The notes under the pieces were generated by a model. The model searched no databases, was not told the origin of the DNA, and saw only the letters and a list, made by a program, of their open reading frames with translations. From Amycolatopsis sacchari (lineage in GTDB: Bacteria > Actinomycetota > Actinomycetes > Mycobacteriales > Pseudonocardiaceae): a DNA stretch of 64,000 nucleotides. The position numbers and the translations under genes were made by a program. Shown in pieces: positions 1 to 9,293 of this stretch (position 1 is its first letter; the number at the start of each line of letters is the position of its first letter). Location of the stretch: positions 332,799 through 396,798 of the forward strand of contig NZ_FORP01000003.1 in assembly GCF_900114035.1 (NCBI RefSeq), read 5' to 3'.

Positions 1-625
1 GCCGCCGGTCGAACCCCGGCCGCGGCCACATCGACGCGAGCCGGCACAACACCAGCGCGGACAGCACGTTCCCGGCGAGCTGCCCCCAGCCGAGGCTCCA
101 CGCGCCGTGCCCGGTCGCCGCGAGCGACACCGTCACCCCGGTCGTCACCACGAGGTTCGCCACGTCCGACAGCAGCCGCACGCCCTGCCGGAACTCGCGG
201 TTGACCAGCTGGGCCGGTGCCGCCGTCACGCCGTCGATCAGCACCGTGACGCACAGCAGCCGCACCAGCCCGGTCGCGGCCGGGGCACCGAGCGCCTCCG
301 CGAACGCCGGCGCGCCGAACCAGCACACGGCGTACAGCAGCACGCTCGAACCGATCGAGATCGTGGTCACTGTCGGGGCGATCCGCCGCGGGTCGCCCGG
401 CCACCGCACGAGCGCCAGGCTCACCCCGAGTTCGTTCATCGACAGCACCGCGGTCAGCACGACGAGCGCGACCGCGAACACCCCGAAGTCCTCCGGCACC
501 AGCAGCCGCGCGAGCACGACCCCGGTGAGGAACGAGCCCAGCTTGGCCAGCACGGTGTTGAGCGCGCTGAAGCTCAGCGCCTTCCGGACGGGACCGCGGG
601 TCTCCTGGACCGCCCTATGCGCCAC
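1..625 (-). CDS. Polysaccharide flippase (Wzx-like), partial
   Basis: My translation of the minus strand is open from a GTG at 625 to the window edge, about 208 residues. The C-terminus lies outside. Hydrophobic segments alternate with short polar loops, and the opening (KALSFSALNTVLAKLGSFLTG, then VLARLLVPEDFGVFA) is typical of the oligosaccharide flippase/MVF superfamily, which moves lipid-linked sugar units across the cytoplasmic membrane. A GGGGGAG tract lies just upstream of the GTG. The start overlaps the end of the preceding GT39-like gene by 11 bp, so the two are probably co-translated. Membership of the exopolysaccharide operon is supported by the ligase-like and Wzz-like genes upstream. 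The substrate cannot be read from sequence. Confidence 0.75.
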   Translation of the reverse strand, partial: MAHRAVQETRGPVRKALSFSALNTVLAKLGSFLTGVVLARLLVPEDFGVFAVALVVLTAVLSMNELGVSLALVRWPGDPRRIAPTVTTISIGSSVLLYAVCWFGAPAFAEALGAPAATGLVRLLCVTVLIDGVTAAPAQLVNREFRQGVRLLSDVANLVVTTGVTVSLAATGHGAWSLGWGQLAGNVLSALVLCRLASMWPRPGFDRR

Positions 626-1874
626 GGCTCCCCCTCGCGAAACGGACCACCACGGACGCGGCGAGCAGCACGGTCAGCCCGTCGAGCGGGACCCGGAACC
701 GCAGGCGCGTGAAGAAAACGGCCTGCAGCAGGAAGTTCAGCACGACCAGGACGGCCAGCAGGGTCTCCGTCCGCGACAGCGGCCACCGCCGGGCCAGACC
801 GACGCGCAACACGGCCAGCAGCAGCACCGGGTAGTAGGTCAGCGCCAGCACCAGGTCCGCGGTCCGGCCGCCCTGCCCCGAGGTGGCCATGTCGCTGGAG
901 AACGAGAACGTGTTCGCCAGCTTTTCGCCGTACAGCACCGCGGCGTCCCCCGGGTGCTCCGTGATCCAGTCGACCGCGCTGTCGCTGAAGTAGCGGTTGA
1001 TGCCGACCTCGTCGAGGTGGTGGTCCTTCGCGTGCTGCTCGTAGCGCGAAATGTCCACTTCGGTCCCACTGCCCGCGGTGGTGTGCTCGCTGTTGCCCAG
1101 CAGGAGGTTGATCCCGTCGTTGGTGGACACCGGTACAAAAGCGTGTAGCGCCAAGGCGTTCCGCACGCACCACGCCCCGGGCACGGCGACCGCGAGCGCC
1201 AGCACCGCCGCGGCCGCACCCCACGCCCCGCGCCGCTTCCACGCCATCCACACCGGCACCAGCACGACCGAGAGCGCGAAGTTCGGCACCGTGAGCACGA
1301 GCAGCCCACCGGCCAGCCCCGCGATCACGACGTCGGCCACCCGTCGCCCGCCCCGCGTCTCCACCGCGCTCATCCCGCAGTCGATCGTCACCAGGAGCAG
1401 GAACAACCCCGGCACCTGCGGGTAGAGCGCGGTCGCGGTGTAGGTCAGCAGCGGGTAACACGCGAGCACGACCGCGGCCAGCGCACCGGCGGGCGCGGCG
1501 AACACGCGGCGCCCCACCCGGTAGCCGAACCACACGCAGCCCGCCAGCGCGAGCACGCCGACGAACCGCATGGCCAGCACGTCGCCGCCGGTCAGCCCGT
1601 GCACCGGGGTCAGCAGGAACGGGTACCCGGGCGGGCGGTAGGCGGTGGCCTGCACGCCGTCGGCGCTGTACCCGGCACCGGAGGCGAGCGAACCGGCCAG
1701 CTGCACGTACACCCGTTCGTCGAGGTAGCGCAGGGTGTCGCCGAGCACGAGCGCGTAGCCGCCGGCGAGCAGCAGCGACAGCGCGACGGCGGCGAGCGCG
1801 ACCTGCCGGGCGTGCGCGTCCAGCCAGGCGTACGAGCGGACGAGCACGGGTGGCCGCGCGGTGAGGCTCGTCAT
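615..1874 (-). CDS. GT39-family-like membrane glycosyltransferase
   Basis: 419 residues. After a short cytoplasmic N-terminus there are about ten hydrophobic helices. The first periplasmic loop holds the acidic pair DE in RYLDERVYVQLAGSL (about residue 50) followed by AYRPPGYPFLL, the usual layout of ArnT/PMT-type (GT39) enzymes that use polyprenyl-phosphate sugars. The C-terminal part carries an extracellular loop with NDGINLLLGNSEHTT. The start is fixed by an ATGA overlap with the ligase-like gene upstream. It probably glycosylates the exported polymer or a cell-surface acceptor. The exact donor is unknown. The fold family is fairly sure, the specificity is not. Confidence 0.75.
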   Translation of the reverse strand: MTSLTARPPVLVRSYAWLDAHARQVALAAVALSLLLAGGYALVLGDTLRYLDERVYVQLAGSLASGAGYSADGVQATAYRPPGYPFLLTPVHGLTGGDVLAMRFVGVLALAGCVWFGYRVGRRVFAAPAGALAAVVLACYPLLTYTATALYPQVPGLFLLLVTIDCGMSAVETRGGRRVADVVIAGLAGGLLVLTVPNFALSVVLVPVWMAWKRRGAWGAAAAVLALAVAVPGAWCVRNALALHAFVPVSTNDGINLLLGNSEHTTAGSGTEVDISRYEQHAKDHHLDEVGINRYFSDSAVDWITEHPGDAAVLYGEKLANTFSFSSDMATSGQGGRTADLVLALTYYPVLLLAVLRVGLARRWPLSRTETLLAVLVVLNFLLQAVFFTRLRFRVPLDGLTVLLAASVVVRFARGSRGA

Positions 1875-3253
1875 GACTTCACGCTCCGGGTTCGCAGCAG
1901 GCCGCTCAGCGCGGCGCGGATCGTCGGCGGGTCGATCCCGTTCGCCGCGTGCTCGGCCCGCACGGCGCGCAACAGCGCCCCGCTCAGGCCGACGAGCACG
2001 AACGCGAGCGTGGTCGCCATGGAGAACGCCAGCAGGTCGAACGTCGCCGCGCCGAGCGCGAGCACGGACAACGACGCGACGAGCGTCAGCGCGAGGTCGC
2101 GGACGTGGACGTTGCGGCTCAGGCTGCGGGCGCGCAAGGCGGCGTACGCGCCGACGACGAACAACGCGATCAGCGCGAACAGGCCGATGAACCCGTTCTG
2201 CACGAGCGTGCCGAGGTACTGGTTGTCCAGCGGGCCGTACTTGCTGGGCAGGTACGTGCCCAGCCCCCGGCCGAGCCACGGGTGCTGGGCGATCACGACG
2301 CTCGTGGTCGCGTAGTCCTGGGTGCGGCCCGAGATGCTGGTGTCGTTGCCGATGTCGGCGAACAAGCCGTACAGGGTGCCGAGCAGCCCAGGGATGAGGA
2401 ACCGCATGAGCACCATGAACGCGGCGCCCACCAGCACGGCCTGGATGCGGCGGCGGCCGGGCCAGCCGATCAGCAGCACCAGCGCGGCGAGTGCGAGGCC
2501 CAGCATCGCCGAGCGGGACAGCGACACCATCGCGCCGACCGCGACGATCGCGAGGCACAGCCACCACCGCCGCGCCGCCCGCTCCCCGCGGTCGCGCGCC
2601 GTGAACGCGTAGTGCGCGGCGAGCGGCATCGCGACCGCGCACACCACACCGAACTCGATGGGGTGCCCGGTGGTCGCGGCGGGACGGCGGAACGCGGCGC
2701 GCTCCAGGATGAACCCGTCCGCCGTCACGGGGTGCAGCCCGGGCAGCACGAGGTAGCGCGTGAGGTCGAAGTCGGCGAGGAACTGCAGGATGCCGATCAC
2801 CGCGACCACCGTGGTGGTCACGACGATGCACTTGAGCACCAGCTCGATCCTGGCGAGCGTGCGCACCCCGTCGCAGATCGCCAGCCCGGCGACGACAACG
2901 GCGAGGATCGTGACGAGCGTCCGGTCGGCCGAGTCGAGTTCGTCCGGCGGCAGGTAGTTGCGGGTGGCGTAGCCGTAGGTGGCCAGCTGGGTGACGATGA
3001 AGACGAACAGGACCGTGCGGGCCGCGTTGCGCCCCTTCGCGGTGCCGAGCGTCGTCGTCAGCTGGCCGCAGAACCACAGCAGCCCCAGCCCGAGCCCGAA
3101 CACCGTGGCCGGGGTGATGGACATCGAGATCCCGGAGATCACGAGCCGGGCGGGCACGATCAGCGCCACCGCCACGTACCAGCACGCGAGCGTCGCCCCG
3201 TCGGCCCGGCGGCGCGGCCCGGTCGTCGTGGTCACGGGTTCAGTGCCGGTCAC
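1871..3253 (-). CDS. O-antigen ligase/polymerase family protein (Wzy_C)
   Basis: 460 residues with about a dozen hydrophobic segments and one large hydrophilic loop (about residues 290-370) containing GRTQDYATTSVVIAQHPWLG followed by RGLGTYLPS. This is the Wzy_C signature of WaaL ligases and Wzy-type polymerases that act on lipid-linked glycans at the outer face of the membrane. The upstream Wzz-like gene overlaps its start by 14 bp and the GT39-like gene overlaps its stop (ATGA), giving a tight leftward operon. In an actinobacterium this is more likely an exopolysaccharide polymerase or ligase than a true O-antigen enzyme. Confidence 0.8.
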   Translation of the reverse strand: MTGTEPVTTTTGPRRRADGATLACWYVAVALIVPARLVISGISMSITPATVFGLGLGLLWFCGQLTTTLGTAKGRNAARTVLFVFIVTQLATYGYATRNYLPPDELDSADRTLVTILAVVVAGLAICDGVRTLARIELVLKCIVVTTTVVAVIGILQFLADFDLTRYLVLPGLHPVTADGFILERAAFRRPAATTGHPIEFGVVCAVAMPLAAHYAFTARDRGERAARRWWLCLAIVAVGAMVSLSRSAMLGLALAALVLLIGWPGRRRIQAVLVGAAFMVLMRFLIPGLLGTLYGLFADIGNDTSISGRTQDYATTSVVIAQHPWLGRGLGTYLPSKYGPLDNQYLGTLVQNGFIGLFALIALFVVGAYAALRARSLSRNVHVRDLALTLVASLSVLALGAATFDLLAFSMATTLAFVLVGLSGALLRAVRAEHAANGIDPPTIRAALSGLLRTRSVKS

Positions 3254-4022
3254 GCCGCCGGCGCGGCTCGGCGGTGCCGGAAACGGGGGCGATCAGCTTC
3301 GTCAGCTCCTCGCTGAGGTCTTCGTCACCCTCCTCGGGCCAGGACGGCTCCTGCTCCTGTTCCTGCGGCCTTTCCCTGGGCTTTTCCTTGCGCGGCTTGC
3401 GCTTCCGGTGCTGCTGGAAGCTTTCGAAGCCGTAGGCGGCGGTGAGGCCCGCGACGAGCCCGAGCGCGAGCGCGACGGCGGCGTAGCGGACCTTGCCGCC
3501 GATCTTCGCCTCGGCGGGCGTCGGGTTGATCACCTGGTCCGCGCTGATGTAGGTGGACTGCGGGGCCTGCAGCGCCTGTTGCCGGTCGGCCAGCTGCTTG
3601 CGCGCGAGGTCGAGCACCGCCGCGACCGTCTTCTCCGCGGCCTGCGGGGCCGCGGCGTCGGCCACCACCACGACGAACGGGCCGGACAGCTGCCCGTTGC
3701 CCACCTCGTAGGTGGTCTTGACGCCGTCCACGTGCTCGAACTGCTTCACCGTCGCCGGGTCCTGCAGCGACTGGATGAGGATCTCGGCGCTGGTGGTGAG
3801 GCTGCCGTCGAACGCCAGCAGCGGGTTGATCTTCTCCGGGGACGGGCCGGCACCCGCCCTGGCCCCCGCGGCCGGGGAGGTCAGCACGATCGTGCCGGTG
3901 GATTCGTACTGCGTGTCGACGGAGGCGTACACCCCACCGGCCAGGCCCAGCGCGACGAGGAACACCGGGACGGCGACGTACCAGCGCCGTACCAGCACCC
4001 TGATCGTGGCCCAGAAGTCCAT
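3240..4022 (-). CDS. Wzz-like chain-length/tyrosine-kinase-adaptor membrane protein
   Basis: 260 residues. A transmembrane helix near residues 12-33 and a second near 180-205 flank an extracytoplasmic domain, and the C-terminus is highly charged (RKRKPRKEKPRE, then QEQEQE). This two-helix layout is that of Wzz/CapA co-polymerases controlling glycan chain length. I chose the ATG at 4022 because GGGAGGG lies a few bases upstream; a start 15 bp further up is also open. No Walker motifs are present, so any kinase partner must be elsewhere. First gene of the leftward exopolysaccharide operon. Confidence 0.75.
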   Translation of the reverse strand: MDFWATIRVLVRRWYVAVPVFLVALGLAGGVYASVDTQYESTGTIVLTSPAAGARAGAGPSPEKINPLLAFDGSLTTSAEILIQSLQDPATVKQFEHVDGVKTTYEVGNGQLSGPFVVVVADAAAPQAAEKTVAAVLDLARKQLADRQQALQAPQSTYISADQVINPTPAEAKIGGKVRYAAVALALGLVAGLTAAYGFESFQQHRKRKPRKEKPRERPQEQEQEPSWPEEGDEDLSEELTKLIAPVSGTAEPRRRRDRH

Positions 4023-4135
4023 TCGCCCTCCCCGCAACTGTTCTCAGCAGGGCAGTCGGGAACGGCCCCGGATTGTTACGGCGCCGGAGCATCGGTGCTG
4101 TTAACGGACGCGCGCGCGTTCCCGACTACGCAGCT

Positions 4136-5383
4136 GTGTACTTGACCTCCCGCTCCACGCCACCCGGCATCGGAGAGCGCACGGAGCGTGGCGGCCGCCT
4201 GCCCGCGACGGTGTTCGCGCTGGGCGCGGTGAGCCTGCTGACCGACGTGTCCGCGGAGATGGTCACCGCCTTCCTGCCCGTTTACCTGCTCTACACGCTG
4301 CAGCTCGGCTACGTCCAATTCGGACTGCTCGACGGCCTGTACAACGGCGCCACCGCGGTGTTGCGGCTCGTCGGCGGTTACGTCGCCGACCGGCTCCGGC
4401 GGCCGAAACTCGTGGCGCTGGCCGGGTACGGCACCTCGGCGCTGACGAAACTGCTCTTCCCGCTGGCGGGCGGTTCGGGGCTCGGTATCGGCGGTGTCCT
4501 CGCGGCGGACCGGGCGGGCAAGGGGCTGCGCACCGCGCCGCGGGACGCGTTGATCTCGCTCGCGACCCCGGCCGACCGGCTGGGCCGCGCGTTCGGGGTG
4601 CACCGCGCGATGGACACGTTCGGCGCGTTGCTGGGCCCGTTGATCACGTTCTGGATCCTGAGCCAGCTCGGTACCGGTTCCTCCCCGGTGTTCGTGGTGA
4701 GTTTCTGTTTCGCCGCACTGGGGCTCATCGTGTTGGCCGCTTTCGTACGGGACGGCGCCGGTACCGGAAAACCGTTGCCCGCGCAGGATCCCGTCTCGCT
4801 CCGCGCGTGCCTCGGCCTGGTGCGGGACCGGCGGTTGCGGCGCGCGACGCTCGCAGCGGGGCTGCTGGGCCTGGCCACGATCAGCGACGCCTTCGTGTTC
4901 GTGGTCCTGCAGAAGACCACCGCGGTTCCACTGTCGGTGCTGCCGTTGCTGCCGCTGGGCACGGCGCTGGTGTTCCTCCTCGGCGCGATCCCGCTCGGCA
5001 GGCTGGCCGACCGGATCGGCCGCTGGCCGGTGTTCTTCGCCGGGCACGTGCTCCTGCTCGGGCTGTACGCGCTGTTGCTGACCTCCGGCGGCGGTTATCC
5101 GATCGTGGTCGCCGGGCTCGCGTTGCACGGGCTGTTCTACGCGGCCACGGACGGCGTGCTGATGGCCTACGCCGGGCCGCTCGTGCCCGCGCCGTTGCGG
5201 GCGAGCGGGCTCGCGGTGGTGCAGACCGGGCAGGCGGTCGCGCGGCTGATCTCGTCGTCGTTGTTCGGTGTTCTGCTGGCGAACCTGGCCACCGGGACCT
5301 CGGTGCTCATCACGCTCTCGGTGTTCGTGCCCGCGCTGGTCGGCGCGGGCCTGCTGGTGCGGGGGAAGAGGCGGGAAGCGTGA
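4136..5383 (+). CDS. MFS transporter
   Basis: About 415 residues with 12 predicted membrane helices. The loop after TM2 holds GGYVADRLRRPKLVALAG, the MFS motif-A region, and the second half repeats it as GRLADRIGRWPVFFAG. The start is uncertain: GTG at 4136 gives a short N-terminus and no clear Shine-Dalgarno, while an in-frame ATG at 4073 would add 21 residues and overlap the divergent promoter region of the Wzz-like gene. The stop overlaps the next GTG (GTGA). Its setting with an exported beta-propeller and glycosyltransferases suggests a role in the polysaccharide locus. The substrate is unknown. Confidence 0.8.
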   Translation: MYLTSRSTPPGIGERTERGGRLPATVFALGAVSLLTDVSAEMVTAFLPVYLLYTLQLGYVQFGLLDGLYNGATAVLRLVGGYVADRLRRPKLVALAGYGTSALTKLLFPLAGGSGLGIGGVLAADRAGKGLRTAPRDALISLATPADRLGRAFGVHRAMDTFGALLGPLITFWILSQLGTGSSPVFVVSFCFAALGLIVLAAFVRDGAGTGKPLPAQDPVSLRACLGLVRDRRLRRATLAAGLLGLATISDAFVFVVLQKTTAVPLSVLPLLPLGTALVFLLGAIPLGRLADRIGRWPVFFAGHVLLLGLYALLLTSGGGYPIVVAGLALHGLFYAATDGVLMAYAGPLVPAPLRASGLAVVQTGQAVARLISSSLFGVLLANLATGTSVLITLSVFVPALVGAGLLVRGKRREA

Positions 5384-6369
5384 AGGAATGGCTGGCGCGG
5401 CACCGGATCGCGGCCGGGATCGCCGCCATCGTCGTGGTGGTACTGGCAGGCGCCGGATACGTCGTGTACGCGGCGGTCGACGGGCGGAGCGGCACAGCGG
5501 CGGGCACGGCGGCACCGACCGCGGGGAACCTCCTGTTCATCGAACAGGACGACGGGCGCAACCGGGTGGAGCAGGTGCGGGCGAGCGACCCCGGCGGCCC
5601 CCGCACGGCGACTTCCCTGGAGTGCCAGCGGGTCTACTCGGCCGCGGGCACCACGGTGTGCCTGCGGCTGGCCGGGGTCGGCCCCAGCTACGAGGCGGCC
5701 GTGCTGGACGCGGGCGGCAAGGTCGTCCGCACGGTGGGGCTGGCCGGGATCCCCAACCGCGCCAGGGTTTCCGCGTCCGGGCACATCGTCGCCTGGACGA
5801 CGTTCGTCACCGGTGACTCCTACAGCGTGCCCGGCGGGTTCTCGACCCGCACGGGCGTGCTGGACCTGCGGTCCGGCGAACTGGTCGAGACGCTGGAGGA
5901 CTTCACCGCGACGGTCAACGGGAACGTCTTCACCCCGGCGGACCGCAATTTCTGGGGCGTGACGGTCGCGGCCGACGACCGCACCTTCTACGCGACGATG
6001 GCCGCCCAGAACCGCACCTGGTTGGTGAAAGGCGACCTGGTCACCAAAACCCTGCACGACATCCACCAGGACGCGGAATGCCCGTCGCTTTCCCCGGACG
6101 GCAGCCGGATCGCGTACAAGAAGCGCGTGAGCAGGCTCGGCCCGTGGCAGGTCGCCGTGCTGGACCTGCGCACGAACACCGAGCGGATCCTGCCGGGCAC
6201 CACCGGGATCGACGACCAGTCGGTGTGGCTGGACGACAACACGCTCGCCTACGCGCGAACCCCGCAGAACGGTGAGAAAACTTCCATCCTGTCCGTGCCC
6301 GCCGACGGTTCGGCACCGCCGGTCGTGTTGATTCCCAACGCTTCCTCTCCCGTTCCGTTGCGGCTGTAA
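5380..6369 (+). CDS. Membrane-anchored TolB-like beta-propeller protein
   Basis: 329 residues. An N-terminal helix (IAAGIAAIVVVVLAGAGYVVYAA, about residues 9-31; a signal anchor) is followed by a Thr/Ala linker and an extracytoplasmic domain. Repeated blade-like segments include CPSLSPDGSRIAYKKRV and QSVWLDDNTLAYARTP, the WD40/TolB-type pattern. GTG start inside the MFS stop (GTGA). Two cysteines (in LECQRVYSAAGTTVCLRL) could form a disulphide. No catalytic residues are evident, so a binding or scaffold role at the surface is an inference from its place in the exopolysaccharide operon. Confidence 0.65.
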   Translation: MKEWLARHRIAAGIAAIVVVVLAGAGYVVYAAVDGRSGTAAGTAAPTAGNLLFIEQDDGRNRVEQVRASDPGGPRTATSLECQRVYSAAGTTVCLRLAGVGPSYEAAVLDAGGKVVRTVGLAGIPNRARVSASGHIVAWTTFVTGDSYSVPGGFSTRTGVLDLRSGELVETLEDFTATVNGNVFTPADRNFWGVTVAADDRTFYATMAAQNRTWLVKGDLVTKTLHDIHQDAECPSLSPDGSRIAYKKRVSRLGPWQVAVLDLRTNTERILPGTTGIDDQSVWLDDNTLAYARTPQNGEKTSILSVPADGSAPPVVLIPNASSPVPLRL

Positions 6370-6432
6370 CGTTCTCGCCGCACCGGCGACTCTTCGGGCG
6401 CATTCGCAACGAGAAACCGAGAGGTGCCCGTG

Positions 6433-7242
6433 ATGGACGCCGAAACCTCCACGGTCCCCGTGGGGGCGGTGAGGATTTCCCCGCTCAGCGAAACCGAAAT
6501 CGTCGACGAGGTGATCGGCGGCTGGCAGCGCCGCGCCGGTGGCTGGATCGTCACGGCCAACGTCGACATCGTGCGTGCCACGACGAGGGACCCGCGGCTC
6601 GCCGGACTGGTGGCGCAGGCGGATTTCGTCGTCGCGGACGGGATGCCGGTGGTGTGGACGGCGAAACTGTCGTCGGGCCGCGCATTCGACCGCGTCACCG
6701 GCGCGTCCCTGGTCTTCTCCCTCACCGAGGCCGCCGCGCGGTCGGGCCGCTCGGTTTACCTCCTCGGCGGTGAACCCGGCGTCCCCGAAGCAGCGGCGGA
6801 GGTGCTGTCGTCGCGCTACCCCGGGCTGCGGATCGCGGGCACCGACTCGCCTCCGTTCGGCTTCGAACGTTCGGCCGCCGCCCGCGCCGAAGTCACCGCG
6901 AAGCTCGTCGAAGCGAAGCCGGACCTGGTCCTCGTCGGGCTCGGTTTTCCCAAGCAGGAGGAGCTGATCGCCGGCGTGCGCGCGGACCTGCCCTCGGCGT
7001 GGTACCTCGGCTGCGGCGCCGGCATCCCGATGGCGGCCGGGCAGTTCCGCCGCGCGCCGGAACTGGTGCAGCGGATGGGTGCGGAATGGCTGCACCGCCT
7101 GGCGCTCGAACCCCGCCGGCTGGCCCGGCGCTACCTGCAGGACGACACCCCGTTCGCGGTGCGGCTGCTGACCGGCGCCCTGCTGCGCCGCGCCGCCGCG
7201 AAGGTGGAACCGCGCCCGACCGCACTCCCCGTGGAGCCGTGA
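6433..7242 (+). CDS. WecG/TagA/CpsF-family glycosyltransferase (GT26)
   Basis: 269 residues. The family signatures are clear: TANVDIVRATT near residue 40, ADFVVADGMPVVWTAK, RVTGASLVF, and LVLVGLGFPKQEELI with AWYLGCGAGIPMAAG near the C-terminus. These enzymes add ManNAc-type residues to polyprenyl-pyrophosphate-linked sugars on the cytoplasmic side. GAGAGG at 6419-6424 overlaps the upstream GTG at 6424, so I favour ATG 6433 (8 nt spacing). The gene sits 63 bp after the beta-propeller gene and just before a GT2-GT4 fusion, consistent with assembly of a lipid-linked repeat unit. Confidence 0.85.
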   Translation: MDAETSTVPVGAVRISPLSETEIVDEVIGGWQRRAGGWIVTANVDIVRATTRDPRLAGLVAQADFVVADGMPVVWTAKLSSGRAFDRVTGASLVFSLTEAAARSGRSVYLLGGEPGVPEAAAEVLSSRYPGLRIAGTDSPPFGFERSAAARAEVTAKLVEAKPDLVLVGLGFPKQEELIAGVRADLPSAWYLGCGAGIPMAAGQFRRAPELVQRMGAEWLHRLALEPRRLARRYLQDDTPFAVRLLTGALLRRAAAKVEPRPTALPVEP

Positions 7243-7247
7243 CACCC

Positions 7248-9293
7248 ATGCCGCTCGCCGTCGTCATCGTGACCTACCACAGCGCCGGGATCGTCGCCGA
7301 CTGCCTCGACTCCGTCACCGAGGCGCTGGAGGGAATCCCCTCGGCGCGGATCATCGTCGTGGACAACGCTTCCACGGACGACACGCTCGACGTGGTGCGC
7401 AAGACCGCTCCGCACGCGGAAATCATCGCCCGCAAGACGAACGACGGTTTCGCGGCGGGCGTGAACGCCGGATTCGCCGTCGCCGGGGACAGCGACGTCC
7501 TCGTGCTCAACCCCGACGTCCGCCTCGAACCTGGCGCGGTGAAGGCCCTGCGCGAGGCGTTGGCGGTACCGGGCACCGGCGTCGCCGTCCCGCTGCTGCT
7601 CGGCCCCGACGGCGAACCACATCCGTCCCTGCGCCGCCGTCCGACGACTCTGCGTGCCCTCGGCGAAGCCGTGCTCGGCGGTACCCGCGCGGGCCGCATC
7701 CCGGCCCTGGGGGAACTCGTCATCGGCGCCAAGGCCTACTCACGCCGGTCCACTGTGGACTGGGCGACAGGCGCGTGCTGGCTCGTCTCCGCCGAGTGCC
7801 GCAAGGCCCTCGGGCCGATGGAGGAGCGGTTCTTCCTGTACTCGGAGGAGACGGAATACCTTCTCCGCGCAGGCGATTCCGGTTACCTGGTCCGCTTCGA
7901 ACCCGACGCCGTGGCCATCCACCTCGGCGGCGAACAGTCCACCTCGCCGGAACTGTGGGCGCTGTCCGCGGCCAACCGCGTCCGCCTGCGCCGCGAGCGG
8001 GACGGGCACCTCGCCGCTCTCGGCATGCGCCTCGCCGTACTGGCCAACGAAGTCCCGCGAGCGTTGCTGCGTGGTCGCGACGGCGGCGCGAAGCACCGGC
8101 GGGCGGTGCGTGAGCTGCTGTGGCTTCGCCGGTGGCCGGTCGCCGACCGCACCCCCGGCTACGTCTGCTTCTCCGCGCAGGACTGGTGGTACCACAACCA
8201 GGCGCACTCCGACTTCCAGCTGATGCGCTCGGTCGCGGGGCAGCGGCGCGTGCTGATCGTCAACAGCATCGGCATGCGGATGCCCACTCCCGGCCGCAGC
8301 ACCCAGGTGACCCGCCGGATCCTGCGCAAGCTGCGGAGCGTGGCGAAGTTCGTGCGCCGCCCGGAGCCCGGTTTCCACGTCATGTCCCCGCTCCCGCTGC
8401 CGTTCTACGGTTCACCGCTGCTGCGGCGGGTCAACGCCGCGCTCGTGCGCGGTCAGGTGCGGCTGGTGTGTGCCGCGCTGCGGCTGCCGGAACCGGTGAT
8501 CGTCGCGACCATCCCGACCGCCTGGGACGTCGTCGCACCCATGCGCCGCCGGGCCCTCGTGTTCAACCGCTCCGACCGGCACTCCGAGTTCCCCGAGGCC
8601 GACCGCGGCACGATCGAGGAGCTCGAAGGCGCGCTGCTCGACCACGCCGACCACGTCCTCTACGTCAGCCACGCGCTGCTGGAGGACGAGCACGCGCGCA
8701 CCGGCGAGCGGGCGTACTTCCTCGACCACGGCGTCGACGTCGAGCACTTCCGGCCGCGCGCGGAACTGCCCGCCGACCTCGCCGCCATCCCCGGTCCGCG
8801 CATCGGGTTCTTCGGCGCGCTGGACGACTTCCTCGTCGACTTCGACCTGCTCGAACACGTCGCGACCGAACTGCCGGACTGCTCGCTGGTGCTCATCGGC
8901 GACGCCACCCACGACATGTCCCGCTTCGAACGCCACCCGAACGTGCACTGGCTGGGCTTCCGCCCCTATGCGACGATCCCGTCCTACGGTTCGGGATTCG
9001 ACGTGGCGCTCATGCCCTGGCTCGACAACGAATGGATCCGTCATTCCAACCCCATCAAGCTTAAGGAATACCTCGCTCTGGGACTGCCCGTGGTGAGCAC
9101 CGACTTCGAGGAGCTGGCGGCCTACCGCGACCGCGTACGCGTCGCCCGCGGGCCGGCCGAGTTCGTCGCCGCGATCAGGGAAAGCCTGGCGCACGGCGCG
9201 CCCCAGCCCGCCCAGCGGCTGCGGGAGTCCGTGCTGACCTACTCGTGGCGGTCCCGCGCGGCGGAGCTGGTGCGCCTGGTGGAATCCGGATGA
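7248..9293 (+). CDS. Bifunctional GT2-GT4 glycosyltransferase fusion
   Basis: 681 residues in two domains. Residues 1 to about 270 are a GT-A rhamnosyltransferase-like GT2 domain (VVIVTYHSAGIVADCL, VVDNASTDDT, LVLNPDVRLEPG, ATGACWLVSAECRKALGPM). Residues about 330-681 are a GT-B domain resembling GT4/GT1 (DHADHVLYVSHALLEDEH, YFLDHGVDVEHFRPR, NPIKLKEYLALGLPVVSTD). ATG at 7248 is taken; a GTG at 7239 overlapping the preceding stop (GTGA) is equally possible. Two successive sugar transfers by one polypeptide is the likely role. The stop overlaps the next start (ATGA). Confidence 0.85.
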   Translation: MPLAVVIVTYHSAGIVADCLDSVTEALEGIPSARIIVVDNASTDDTLDVVRKTAPHAEIIARKTNDGFAAGVNAGFAVAGDSDVLVLNPDVRLEPGAVKALREALAVPGTGVAVPLLLGPDGEPHPSLRRRPTTLRALGEAVLGGTRAGRIPALGELVIGAKAYSRRSTVDWATGACWLVSAECRKALGPMEERFFLYSEETEYLLRAGDSGYLVRFEPDAVAIHLGGEQSTSPELWALSAANRVRLRRERDGHLAALGMRLAVLANEVPRALLRGRDGGAKHRRAVRELLWLRRWPVADRTPGYVCFSAQDWWYHNQAHSDFQLMRSVAGQRRVLIVNSIGMRMPTPGRSTQVTRRILRKLRSVAKFVRRPEPGFHVMSPLPLPFYGSPLLRRVNAALVRGQVRLVCAALRLPEPVIVATIPTAWDVVAPMRRRALVFNRSDRHSEFPEADRGTIEELEGALLDHADHVLYVSHALLEDEHARTGERAYFLDHGVDVEHFRPRAELPADLAAIPGPRIGFFGALDDFLVDFDLLEHVATELPDCSLVLIGDATHDMSRFERHPNVHWLGFRPYATIPSYGSGFDVALMPWLDNEWIRHSNPIKLKEYLALGLPVVSTDFEELAAYRDRVRVARGPAEFVAAIRESLAHGAPQPAQRLRESVLTYSWRSRAAELVRLVESG

